A DNA stretch of 64,000 nt from Pigmentiphaga humi (GTDB lineage Bacteria; Pseudomonadota; Gammaproteobacteria; Burkholderiales; Burkholderiaceae_B). The notes under the pieces were generated by a model. It was given only the letters and a program-made list of their open reading frames with translations. It had not been told where the DNA came from and did no database searches. The stretch is from positions 124,001 to 188,000 of the forward strand of contig NZ_UWPJ01000014.1 of NCBI RefSeq assembly GCF_900606115.1, given 5' to 3'. Each line of letters starts with the position of its first letter. Position 1 is the first letter of the stretch. Of the stretch, positions 48,813-57,308 are shown one piece after another. The position numbers and the translations under genes are program-made.

Positions 48813-49241
48813 TCAGAAAGAAAACTGGTTCAGGACTTCGGGCATGCCCTGCGCCAGCAATTCCTGCTCGCGCTGGGCCAAAGCGGCTGCGTCCCACAAC
48901 TCGAAGTGAGCGCCCAGGCCGAGCAGCATCACGTCGCGGCTCAGGGAAGCGGCGGTGCGCAGTTCGGGAGCGATCAGGATGCGGCCCGCATTGTCGAGCT
49001 CCACATCCTGGGCATTGCCCAGCAGCAGCCGTTGCAGCGCGCGCGCCTGCATCGGGAACGCCGCGATCTGCTCGCGCTTCACTTCCCAGGTGGGACGGGG
49101 GTAGATCAGGAGGCAACCGTCGGGGTGGCGGGTCAGTGTCAGGCGGCCTTCGGCCTGCGCCATCAGCGCGTCACGATGCCGGGTCGGGATAGAGACCCGA
49201 CCCTTCGCATCCAGCGTGAGGGCGCTGCTGCCTTGAAACAC
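48813..49241 (-). CDS. mraZ: Transcriptional regulator MraZ
   Basis: This 142-residue protein has two SpoVT/AbrB-like half domains: [23 protein letters not shown] and [16 protein letters not shown]. MraZ is the first gene of dcw operons and binds TGGG repeats in its own promoter. The start codon is GTG at 49241. TGGG motifs are present upstream. Confidence 0.95.
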   Translation of the reverse strand: MFQGSSALTLDAKGRVSIPTRHRDALMAQAEGRLTLTRHPDGCLLIYPRPTWEVKREQIAAFPMQARALQRLLLGNAQDVELDNAGRILIAPELRTAASLSRDVMLLGLGAHFELWDAAALAQREQELLAQGMPEVLNQFSF

Positions 49242-49251
49242 GACCGGTTAC

Positions 49252-49313
49252 CCCACTTTTTTGCACAAAATTCTACTATTTCCCACTCTAAAGGAGCGAA
49301 CACACCCGGTCAA
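49252..49313 (-). promoter_or_regulatory. dcw promoter with MraZ boxes
   Basis: On the minus strand TTGACC (49313-49308), a 17-bp spacer and TAGAGT (49290-49285) form a good sigma-70 promoter. TGGG boxes begin at 49285 and 49255, exactly 30 bp apart, with degenerate TAGA and TGCA at the intermediate 10-bp positions. This fits MraZ binding over the promoter and start region. Confidence 0.6.
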
Positions 49314-49643
49314 GCCGTCAGAAGAGGTTTTCTTTATTAGTAACAAGGACTTACGTGCACTTCTTCAGAGACCTCACATTACGAAATCTTCGAAGAATCA
49401 TGACATTGGGCCTTGAAGTGAAGGTGGCGTATGAAGATTTGCGGTGAAAAGAGATCGACGGCGCCAGAACGTAACCAAACATAAAGCGCCATGCGGGTCC
49501 GGAAGACGCCGCCCGCGCCTGGGGCGGCCTCCGCGCTCCGCGCAGGCAGGCATAGCGTATTCCTACGACTAGGCCCTCTCGACGGGGTTGGAAATAATGA
49601 TCTCCATAACAGCGCCGCATTCGACGGCGCACAAGGAGACGCG
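49314..49643. other. Intergenic region between dcw and thiolase operon
   Basis: This is a gap of about 330 bp between divergent operons. Its first 200 bp are AT-rich compared with the rest of the window, and I see no gene. The plus-strand promoter for the thiolase operon probably lies in the second half (AT-rich patch near 49590-49610), but no hexamer pair is convincing. AAGGAG precedes the thiolase ATG. Confidence 0.5.
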
Positions 49644-50813
49644 ATGGAACACGCCCGCATCGTCGGATGGGGCCACACCCCGTTCGGCCGCCTCGACGAC
49701 CACGACCTGGAAGCCCTGATGGTGGAGCCGGCCCGGGCCGCCCTGGCAGACGCCGGACTGCAGGCGCGGGATGTGGACGCCGTATTCGTGGGCCATTTCA
49801 ACGCCGGCATGGTGCCCGACGGGTTCACCTCGTCGCTGCCGTTCGCCCTGGACGAGAGCCTGCGCTTCAAGCCGGCCGTGCGCCTGGAAAACGCCTGCGC
49901 CTCGGGCTCCGCCGCCATCCACGCCGCGCTCGACGCGATCGGGGCGGGCCGGGCCCGGATCGCGCTGGTAGTCGGCGCCGAGAAAATGACGGCGGCCGAC
50001 GGCGCGGCGGTCACCGCGGCGCTGGCCCGCGCCAGCTACTATCGGGAAGAGGGTGCGCACGGGCTGACCTTCCCCGGGATCTTCGCCCGCATCGCCCAGG
50101 AATATTTCGCCCGCCACGGCGACCACGGCGCGGCCCTGGCGCGGATCGCCGCCAAGAACCATGCCAATGGCGCGCGCAACCCGCTGGCCCATCTGCGCCG
50201 CGACCTGGGCTTCGATTTCTGCAATACCGTTTCCGAACGCAACCCGATCATCGCCGCGCCGCTGCGCAAGACCGACTGCTCGACCGTGGCCGACGGCGGC
50301 GCTGCGCTGGTGCTGGCGGCCGCGCCGCTGGCGGCGGATTTCCGGCGCGCGGTGCGCTTCCGGGCGGCGGTGCAGGTCAACGACTTCCTGCCCATGTCGC
50401 GCCGCGATCCGGTCGCGTTCGAGGGCCCCCGGCTGGCCTGGCGGCGCGCGCTCGAAGCCGCGGGCGTCGGCGTGCGCGACCTCGACCTGGCCGAAGTGCA
50501 CGACTGTTTCACCATCGCGGAGCTGCTCAGCTACGAAGCCATGGGCCTGGCGCCCGCCGGCGGCGGCGCCCGCTGCCTCGAGGACGGCACTGTCGCGCCG
50601 GGCGGCGCGCTGCCGGTCAATCCGTCCGGCGGCCTGAAAGCCAAGGGCCACCCGGTGGGCGCCACCGGCGTATCGATGCACGTGCTGGCCGCCATGCAGC
50701 TGTGCGGCGAGGCCGGCGCCATCCAGGTGCCCGGCGCGGAATTGGCCGGCGTATTCAACATGGGAGGATCCATGGTCGCCAACTACGTCAGCGTGCTGGA
50801 GCGCGCGGCCTGA
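49644..50813 (+). CDS. SCP-x-type thiolase / acetyl-CoA acetyltransferase
   Basis: This 389-residue protein has the thiolase fold: the nucleophilic Cys in RLENACASGSAAIHAAL (about Cys90), LAEVHDCFTIAELLSYEA, and the C-terminal NPSGGLKAKGHPVGATG. The missing long loop and the HDCFT motif place it in the SCP-x/lipid-transfer thiolase group used in degradation of unusual acyl-CoAs. It is the first gene of a five-gene operon with an acyl-CoA ligase, Bug, MBL and FAH proteins. Confidence 0.88.
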   Translation: MEHARIVGWGHTPFGRLDDHDLEALMVEPARAALADAGLQARDVDAVFVGHFNAGMVPDGFTSSLPFALDESLRFKPAVRLENACASGSAAIHAALDAIGAGRARIALVVGAEKMTAADGAAVTAALARASYYREEGAHGLTFPGIFARIAQEYFARHGDHGAALARIAAKNHANGARNPLAHLRRDLGFDFCNTVSERNPIIAAPLRKTDCSTVADGGAALVLAAAPLAADFRRAVRFRAAVQVNDFLPMSRRDPVAFEGPRLAWRRALEAAGVGVRDLDLAEVHDCFTIAELLSYEAMGLAPAGGGARCLEDGTVAPGGALPVNPSGGLKAKGHPVGATGVSMHVLAAMQLCGEAGAIQVPGAELAGVFNMGGSMVANYVSVLERAA

Positions 50814-50839
50814 ACCCGATCGACTGCCGAGCAAGCGCC

Positions 50840-52402
50840 ATGAATCTCGTCCAACTGCTGGTCCGCGCCGCACGCGTCCACGGCGACCGTCCGGCCCTGC
50901 ACCGCGGCGCCGCCGTGCTGTGCGACTACCGCGGCCTGGCCGCCCGCGCCGCCGCCATCGGCGGCCACTTGCGCGAACGCGCCGGCCTGGCCCCGGGCGC
51001 GCGCGTCGGCCTGTTCATGGGCAACTGCCCCGAGTACCTCGAGGCCTTGTACGGCGCCTGGTGGGCCGGCCTGGCGGTGGTTCCCATCAACGCCAAGCTG
51101 CATCCGCGCGAGGCGCTCTACATCCTCGGCCACGCCCAGGCTGGCGCGCTGTTCGTCAGCCCGGACCTGGCCGGCGGCCTGCTGCCCCTGCTGGGGGAAG
51201 CGCCCTCGGTACGGCACGTCTTCGAGACCGGCACGCCCGGCTACCGGGCGCTGGCCGGCGGTCCCGCGGCGGCGCCGGCGCACCGCCGCCCCGAGGACCT
51301 GGCGTGGCTGTTCTACACCTCGGGCACGACCGGGCGCCCCAAGGGCGTAGCCCAGACCCACCGCATGCTGATGGCCATGACGACCAGCTATTTCACCGAC
51401 GTCGATGCGGTGGACGGCGCCGATGCGGCCGTGTACGCGGCGCCGATGTCGCACGGCGCCGGGCTGTACGCCCTGCCGTACACCCTGGCCGCCGCGCGCC
51501 ACGTGGTGCCGGAGTCCGGCGCCTTCGATCCGGCGGAACTGGCCGGACTGGCCGGCAGCGTGGGCCGGCTGGCGATGTTCGCGGCGCCTACCATGGTCAA
51601 GCGGCTGGTGGCCGGCGTCGAGGCGGCCGGCGCGGACCCGGCCGGCTTCAAGACCATCGTCTACGGCGGCGGCCCCATGTATGTCGAGGACATCCGTCAT
51701 GCCCTGGCCGTCATGGGCGACCGTTTCGTGCAGATCTACGGCCAGGGCGAAGCGCCCATGACCATCACCGCGCTGTCGCGCGCGCACCTGGCCGACCACG
51801 GCCATCCGCGCTGGCTGGCGCGCCTGGCTTCGGTGGGCGTGGCCCAGTCGCCCGTCGAAGTGCGCGTGGCGGCCGCGGACGGCACGGTGCTGCCCGCGGG
51901 CGAGACCGGCGAAGTCCAGGTGCGCGGCGACGTCGTCATGGCCGAGTATTGGCGCGACCCGCAGGCCACGGCCCGGGCGCTGCGCGACGGCTGGCTCTGG
52001 ACCGGCGACGTCGGTGCGCTGGACGAAGAAGGCTTCCTCACGCTCAAGGACCGCTCCAAGGACGTCATCATTTCCGGCGGCTCGAACATTTATCCGCGCG
52101 AGATCGAAGAAGTGCTGCTCACCCACCCCGGCGTGGCCGAGGTTTCGGTGGTGGGCATGCCGGACGCGGACTGGGGCGAGTCGGTGGTCGCCTTCGTGGT
52201 GCCGACCCCGAGGTCGGCGCCCCTGACCGCCGACCTCGACCGCCTGTGCCTGGACCGCATCGCGCGGTTCAAGCGCCCCAAGCATTACCGCTTTGTAGAC
52301 GCCCTGCCCAAGAACCACTACGGCAAGGTCCTGAAAACCGAGCTCAAGGCCGCTCTCGCCGGCGGACCGGACGAGCCTGCCCCACCCAAGGAGACGACAT
52401 GA
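50840..52402 (+). CDS. Acyl-CoA synthetase (AMP-forming)
   Basis: This 520-residue adenylate-forming ligase has the P-loop FYTSGTTGRPKGVAQTH, the YGQGEAPMTIT substrate/AMP region, GWLWTGDVGALDEEGF, and the C-terminal catalytic Lys in PKNHYGKVLKTEL. It should activate a carboxylic acid to its CoA thioester; the acyl pocket gives no clear substrate. It is 26 nt after the thiolase and overlaps the Bug gene by 4 nt. Confidence 0.9.
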   Translation: MNLVQLLVRAARVHGDRPALHRGAAVLCDYRGLAARAAAIGGHLRERAGLAPGARVGLFMGNCPEYLEALYGAWWAGLAVVPINAKLHPREALYILGHAQAGALFVSPDLAGGLLPLLGEAPSVRHVFETGTPGYRALAGGPAAAPAHRRPEDLAWLFYTSGTTGRPKGVAQTHRMLMAMTTSYFTDVDAVDGADAAVYAAPMSHGAGLYALPYTLAAARHVVPESGAFDPAELAGLAGSVGRLAMFAAPTMVKRLVAGVEAAGADPAGFKTIVYGGGPMYVEDIRHALAVMGDRFVQIYGQGEAPMTITALSRAHLADHGHPRWLARLASVGVAQSPVEVRVAAADGTVLPAGETGEVQVRGDVVMAEYWRDPQATARALRDGWLWTGDVGALDEEGFLTLKDRSKDVIISGGSNIYPREIEEVLLTHPGVAEVSVVGMPDADWGESVVAFVVPTPRSAPLTADLDRLCLDRIARFKRPKHYRFVDALPKNHYGKVLKTELKAALAGGPDEPAPPKETT

Positions 52403-53376
52403 ACACCTTCCTCGCAAACATGCTCGGACGCGGTGCCCTTGCGCTCGCCGGCCTCCCAGCCTGGCCGGCCCACGCATCCGGGCAGGATTTCCCGAAGCAC
52501 CCGGTACGGGTGATCGTCCCGTTCGCGGCGGGCACCTCGCCCGACGTGGTGATCCGCATCGTCGGCCAGAAACTCAGCGACATGTGGAGCCAGCAACTGG
52601 TGGTGGAAAATCGGCCCGGCGCGGGCGGCGGCATCGGCGCCACCGCGGTGGCGCAAGCCCAGCCCGACGGCTACACCCTGCTCTACACCATCAACTCGAT
52701 CCTGTGCGCCAACCCCCACCTCTACGCCAAGCTCGGCTACGACCCGTTCAAGAGCTTCGTGCCGGTGTCGCTGGTGGTCAACCTGGGCTACGTGCTGCTG
52801 GCGCGCAAGGAGCTGGAAGTCCGCAACGTCGCCGAACTGATCGCCTACGCCAAGAAGCACCCGGGCAAGCTCACCTATGGCTCGGCCGGCAACGGCTCGG
52901 GCAACCACATCGTGATGGAACTGCTCACCAGCATGACCGGCACGTCGATGCTGCACGTCCCGATGAACACCAGCAAGGTCCTGGCGCTGCTGAGCGGCCA
53001 GACCGACCTGGCCATGGAGCCCTATACCAATGGCGTGGCCGCCGCCAAGGACGGCAAGGTGCGCGGGCTGGCGGTCACGCTGGCCAACCGATCGGAAAAC
53101 CTGCCCGACGTTCCGACCATAGGCGAAACCGTGCCCGGCTACGTGGGGGACGCCTGGCACGCGCTGTTGGCGCCGGCCGGCACGCCGCCCGCGATCGCCG
53201 AGAAGATCAGCGCCGACGTCGCCAAGGTGCTCGCCATGCCCGACGTGCGGCAGCGGCTCGCCGCCGCCAGCCTGGAGCCGGTGGGCTCGACGCCGGCCGA
53301 ACTGGGCGCCATCGTGCGCAAGGACTACGACAAATGGGGCGCGGTCATACGCGAAGCCAACATCCGCCTGGATTGA
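52399..53376 (+). CDS. Bug-family periplasmic solute receptor (TTT)
   Basis: This 325-residue protein has a signal peptide ending AWPAHAS, then VRVIVPFAAGTSPDVVIRIV, NRPGAGGGIG and PDGYTLLYT. It is translationally coupled to the acyl-CoA ligase (ATGA, AAGGAG upstream). As the only transport component of the operon it probably binds the acid that the ligase activates. Confidence 0.9.
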   Translation: MNTFLANMLGRGALALAGLPAWPAHASGQDFPKHPVRVIVPFAAGTSPDVVIRIVGQKLSDMWSQQLVVENRPGAGGGIGATAVAQAQPDGYTLLYTINSILCANPHLYAKLGYDPFKSFVPVSLVVNLGYVLLARKELEVRNVAELIAYAKKHPGKLTYGSAGNGSGNHIVMELLTSMTGTSMLHVPMNTSKVLALLSGQTDLAMEPYTNGVAAAKDGKVRGLAVTLANRSENLPDVPTIGETVPGYVGDAWHALLAPAGTPPAIAEKISADVAKVLAMPDVRQRLAAASLEPVGSTPAELGAIVRKDYDKWGAVIREANIRLD

Positions 53377-53452
53377 CTGCCATCATGCGACACGCGCGGC
53401 GCCGGAACCCATTTCCGCGCACGCCCGACCGATACGACGACAAGGAGACGAC

Positions 53453-54463
53453 ATGACGACCTCGACCGCCAAATGGCGCTACACCAAGGGCCTGCACGAC
53501 CTGGGCAACGGCCTGCACGCCTACCTGATCCCCGACGGCAGCTGGGGCTGGTCCAACGCCGGGCTGATTTCCGACGGCGGCGAATCTCTGCTGGTCGATA
53601 CCCTGTTCGACCTGCCTTTGACTTCCGAGATGCTGGCCGCCATGCGCGACGCCGTGCCCGCGGCCAGGCATATCGGCGCGCTGGTCAACACCCACGGCAA
53701 CGGCGACCATACCTTCGGCAACCAATTGCTGGAGGGGTCCCGCATCATCGCCTCCAACGGCTGCGTGGAAGACATGAAGCACCGTCCGCCCGAGCAATAC
53801 GCCGAATGGCAGAAAGACTGGCCCGGCATGGGCATGGCCGGTAAATTCTGGCAGGAAGTGATCGGTTCGCGCTTCGACTTCAGCGGCATCCGCCTGACGC
53901 TGCCCACCGAGACCTTCGACCACCGCATGGACCTCAAGGTCGGCGACAAGGAAGTCCAGCTCATCGAGGTCGGTCCGGCCCATACGCGCGGCGACGTGCT
54001 GGTCTACGTGCCGCAGGACCGCACCGTTTTCACCGGCGACATCATGTTCGTCGGCGGCCACCCGGCCATCTGGACCGGCCCCGTCTCGAACTGGATCGCC
54101 GCCTGCGACCTCATGCTGGGCTGGGACGTCGAGACCATCGTGCCCGGCCACGGCCCGATCACCGACAAGGCCGGCGTGCGGGAATTCCGCGACTACCTGG
54201 TCTACCTGCTGGCCGAGTCGCGCCGCTGCTATGAAGCGGGCATGTCCTTCGAACAGGCGGTGGACGACATTTCCATGGACCGCTGGGCGAACTGGGGCGA
54301 GGACGAGCGGCTGTGCGTCAACGTCTATGCCTGCTACCGCGAGGTCTCGGGCGGCGCGCTCCCCGCCCCCAACGTCATGGACATGCTGGCGCTGATGGGC
54401 AAGCGCCATTTCGCGCGCAAGCAGAACGCCTGCGGACACGAGCACTGCGACGGGAACCATTGA
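53453..54463 (+). CDS. Metallo-beta-lactamase-fold hydrolase
   Basis: This 336-residue protein has the MBL metal motif as VNTHGNGDHTFGN, where Asn replaces the second His of HxHxDH. Later ligands are visible in GPAHTRGDVLVYVP, TGDIMFVGGHP and VPGHGPITD. The altered motif occurs in a subset of MBL hydrolases acting on thioesters or lactones. The C-terminus ends in a Cys/His-rich CGHEHCDGNH. It is encoded between the Bug and FAH-family genes; the stop overlaps the next ATG (TGATG). Confidence 0.82.
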   Translation: MTTSTAKWRYTKGLHDLGNGLHAYLIPDGSWGWSNAGLISDGGESLLVDTLFDLPLTSEMLAAMRDAVPAARHIGALVNTHGNGDHTFGNQLLEGSRIIASNGCVEDMKHRPPEQYAEWQKDWPGMGMAGKFWQEVIGSRFDFSGIRLTLPTETFDHRMDLKVGDKEVQLIEVGPAHTRGDVLVYVPQDRTVFTGDIMFVGGHPAIWTGPVSNWIAACDLMLGWDVETIVPGHGPITDKAGVREFRDYLVYLLAESRRCYEAGMSFEQAVDDISMDRWANWGEDERLCVNVYACYREVSGGALPAPNVMDMLALMGKRHFARKQNACGHEHCDGNH

Positions 54464-55440
54464 TGAAGCTGACCACATTCCTCGCCCCCGGCGGCACGCC
54501 GCACATCGGCGCGCTGCTGCCCGGCGAAAGCACGATCTCGGATTTCACGGCGGCCGATGCGGCGCCCTACTTCCACAGCATGCTGGACCTGATCGACGGC
54601 GGCCCCGCCGCGCTCGACCATGCGCGCCGGCTGGTGGAGCGCCCCGCCGCCACCCATGCCGTCTCGGCGGTGGCGCGGCAGGCGCCCCTGCCCCGGCCGC
54701 GGCGCCTGCGCGACTGCCTGTGCTTCGAGACGCACTTCCGGCAATCGCGCGCCAACCGCCATCTGTTCGGCATCGGCACGCAGCGGCTGGACCCGGCCGC
54801 GGTCGAGCTGCCGCGGGTCTGGTACGAGCGCCCCATTTACTACAAGGGCAACCCCTTCAGCGTGGTCGGCGACGGCGCCGAGGTGCATTGGCCGGCGTAC
54901 TCGCAGGTCATCGACTACGAGCTGGAAATCGGCATGGTCACGTCGCGCGGCGGCAAGAACATCCCGGTTTCGCAGGCTGCGTCCCACATCTTCGGCTACA
55001 CCATCTTCAACGACTTCTCGGCCCGCGACGCCCAGTACGCCGAAATGCAGGGCGGCCTGGGGCCGGCCAAGGGCAAGGACTTCGACACCGGCAATGCGAT
55101 GGGGCCCTGGCTGGTCACGGTGGACGAAATCGCCGATCCCCAGTCGCTGACCATGGTCACCCGCGTGAACGGCGAGGAATGGTCGCGCGGCAACTCGCGC
55201 GACATGCACCACACCTTCCTGGACATCATCGCCTACGTGTCGGCGGAAGAAACCTTGTTCGCCGGCGAGGTGCTGGGATCGGGCACGGTGGGCGGAGGCT
55301 GCGGCAACGAGCTCGGCCGCTTCCTGAAGGACGGCGACGTCCTGGAGCTGGAAGTCAGCGGCCTGGGCACGCTGCGCAACCGCATCGTCGCGCCGCACGT
55401 TCCCTCGCCCCCGCCGTTTCCGATCCGCATTCCGGTCTAG
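54463..55440 (+). CDS. Fumarylacetoacetate hydrolase-family protein
   Basis: This 325-residue protein contains the FAH core YELEIGMVTSRGGKNIP (two metal Glu), FGYTIFNDFSARDAQ (Asp) and GKDFDTGNAMGPWLVT. Enzymes of this fold hydrolyse C-C bonds, hydrate or isomerise oxo-acids. It is last in the thiolase operon and probably processes the acid released by the upstream enzymes. A small PAS-LuxR gene is convergent, 16 nt away. Confidence 0.87.
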   Translation: MKLTTFLAPGGTPHIGALLPGESTISDFTAADAAPYFHSMLDLIDGGPAALDHARRLVERPAATHAVSAVARQAPLPRPRRLRDCLCFETHFRQSRANRHLFGIGTQRLDPAAVELPRVWYERPIYYKGNPFSVVGDGAEVHWPAYSQVIDYELEIGMVTSRGGKNIPVSQAASHIFGYTIFNDFSARDAQYAEMQGGLGPAKGKDFDTGNAMGPWLVTVDEIADPQSLTMVTRVNGEEWSRGNSRDMHHTFLDIIAYVSAEETLFAGEVLGSGTVGGGCGNELGRFLKDGDVLELEVSGLGTLRNRIVAPHVPSPPPFPIRIPV

Positions 55441-55456
55441 GGTATGTTGACACGCC

Positions 55457-56014
55457 CTAACACAGCCCCAGCACCCGTGAGATGAGCTCGCCCACCGTGC
55501 GGGCCTCCAGCTTGCGCATCAGGCGCAGGCGGTAGGTCTCGACCGTGCGCGGGCTCAGGTTCAGGTTCTTGGCGATCTGCTTGCTGGTCCAGCCTGCCAC
55601 GATCAGCGCCGAGATCTCGCGCTCGCGCGGGGTCAGCGCCATACGCACCGGCCGCCGCGGCCGCATGTCCTCGAACGCCCAGATGGCGCATGCGTAGGGA
55701 TGCGCCGGGTCGACCGGATGGCCGGACACCGCGCACCAGAACAGTTCGCGGTTGCGGTGGATCATGATCCGCTCGTCGCGGTGCACGCCTTCGGCCAGCA
55801 TGCTGCGCACCCCGCGCGCGCCGATGTCCTCGTATTCGGCATGGGACGGATACAGCATCTCGGTGGTCTGGCCCAGCAGCTGCTGGCGGCTGTAGCCGAA
55901 CATCTCCACGAAGGCGCGGTTGCAGCGTTCGATGACCCGGTCGCGCGTCACCAGCAGGCCGATGGGAGCGAGGTCGAAGGCAAGATCCGTCGGTGTGGGA
56001 GGGCTGGCGGTCAT
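55457..56014 (-). CDS. PAS-LuxR transcriptional regulator
   Basis: This 185-residue protein has an N-terminal PAS domain (LAPIGLLVTRDRVIERCNRAFVEMFGYS to the cysteine-containing CAIWAFEDM strand) and a C-terminal LuxR HTH (LTPREREISALIVAGWTSKQIAKNLNLSPRTVETYR). There is no phosphoacceptor receiver domain, so the PAS domain itself is the likely sensor. The ATG at 56014 was chosen at the beginning of PAS homology. It may regulate the convergent thiolase operon. Confidence 0.85.
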   Translation of the reverse strand: MTASPPTPTDLAFDLAPIGLLVTRDRVIERCNRAFVEMFGYSRQQLLGQTTEMLYPSHAEYEDIGARGVRSMLAEGVHRDERIMIHRNRELFWCAVSGHPVDPAHPYACAIWAFEDMRPRRPVRMALTPREREISALIVAGWTSKQIAKNLNLSPRTVETYRLRLMRKLEARTVGELISRVLGLC

Positions 56015-56053
56015 GGGGCGTGTCCTGGAGGCTCCAGGCGCAGGGAAAAGGAG

Positions 56054-56442
56054 GCAAAGCAGATCGATAGGCCGGATTCTGTACGCGGGTCGCCCCGCTG
56101 GCAATCATTCCTCTAGGCCGTCCGTTGCCGGACGGCTCAAGCCACCTACCCGCATGCTCGGACGGACCGCCCTGTGCGGCAAAAGCCGCGCGCATGCCTA
56201 TTTGGTGTTGCTCCGGATGGAGGTTGCCGCGTTTCACCCTGCAGCGACTCGGCGCGGCCAGGCCGCGCGAACGATACGGAGTGGCCGTACCGGTGCGGAT
56301 GTGCTCCGCCCTCGCTGCAGACTCGTCTCTGTGGCCCTATTCCTCGGCTCGCGCCGGACGGCCGTTAGCCGCCATCCCGTCCTGTGGAGTCCGGACCTTC
56401 CTCGCTGCCCTACGGGCACCGCGATTGCCTGATCTGCTTTGC
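56054..56442 (-). ncRNA. rnpB: RNase P RNA (type A)
   Basis: The minus strand begins GCAAAGCAGATC at 56442 and ends GATCTGCTTTGC at 56054, giving a perfect 12-bp P1 helix. Between them are the conserved GAGGAAGGTCCGGACTCC near the 5' side and GAATCCGGCCTATC near the 3' end, which are hallmark regions of bacterial RNase P RNA. The length, about 389 nt, is normal. The RNA is the catalytic subunit that matures tRNA 5' ends. Ends are taken from the helix, so they may be off by a few bases. Confidence 0.92.
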
Positions 56443-56474
56443 AGGAGCGATTCTACCGCAGCGCGCCGCGCCGC

Positions 56475-57308
56475 CTACCGCTGGCGCGAGCGGCCCGGGC
56501 GAAACACGGCGGGATCGTCGTAGAAACCTGGCACGGTGTTGTCCGGCCACCAGCCCGGCAGGCCCAGGACCGGCAGCGGACACAAGTCGCCGGGCGTGAA
56601 GAAGGGCCAGTTGGCGAGCCAGTCGGCCACCAGCCGGTCGACGGTCGCGCGGCGCTGCTGGGGCGGCGAGCGGAAGTAGGAGTCGTCGACCGGCACGATG
56701 AGCGCATGCGCCGTGAGCGACTTATAGGGATGCAGCAGTTTCTCCAGCAGGCCGTGGCCGACGACCCATGGCTCGGTCTGCATCAGCGTGGAGGTGCGGC
56801 GCTCGATGAACAGGGTGCGCCAGTCGAAGCGGCGCAGCGCCTGCGCCAGGTCGTCGCTGGAGCAGGCCAGCACCAGGCCGTTTTCGTCGAACAGCGTCAC
56901 CGCATCGCGCAGCCTGCCGCGCCCGGCGACAGGCTCGGCCGGTTCGGCTGGCTGCCGCAGCGCCTGGGCCTGCATCGCATTCAGGCGCATCTTGGTATGC
57001 GGAAAGCCGAACCAGACCAGGCCGTTGAAGAGGTCGTGCAGATTGTCGCGGGTGGGCACGCGGCCGGTATCGTGGACGTGGGTCTCGTAGGCGCAGCTGG
57101 CGGGCAGGTCGGACTGCGGCACGAACAGCAGCGGCTTGCCCGAAGCCAGCCGCAGACGCGCGGAGCGGCCCGGCGCGCCGGCCGCGAGCAGCCGGTTCAG
57201 GTTGTCGCACAGCGCGCCCTCCCCGCTCCCCAATTGCTCGCCCTTGTGGGCGATGCTGGAAAACCAGGGCTTGCTCCAGTCGATTCCGCTCAGGTCGATA
57301 CCCGCCAC
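56475..57308 (-). CDS. DUF3025-family protein
   Basis: From a GTG at 57308 this is a 277-residue protein with WSKPWFSSIAHKGEQL, HDLFNGLVWFGFPHTKMRLNAMQA, and LLEKLLHPYKSLTAHAL, which fit DUF3025, a family of unknown function in proteobacteria. It overlaps the end of pyrC by 19 nt, so the two are probably translated from one mRNA. rnpB starts 33 nt downstream. Confidence 0.7.
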   Translation of the reverse strand: MAGIDLSGIDWSKPWFSSIAHKGEQLGSGEGALCDNLNRLLAAGAPGRSARLRLASGKPLLFVPQSDLPASCAYETHVHDTGRVPTRDNLHDLFNGLVWFGFPHTKMRLNAMQAQALRQPAEPAEPVAGRGRLRDAVTLFDENGLVLACSSDDLAQALRRFDWRTLFIERRTSTLMQTEPWVVGHGLLEKLLHPYKSLTAHALIVPVDDSYFRSPPQQRRATVDRLVADWLANWPFFTPGDLCPLPVLGLPGWWPDNTVPGFYDDPAVFRPGRSRQR

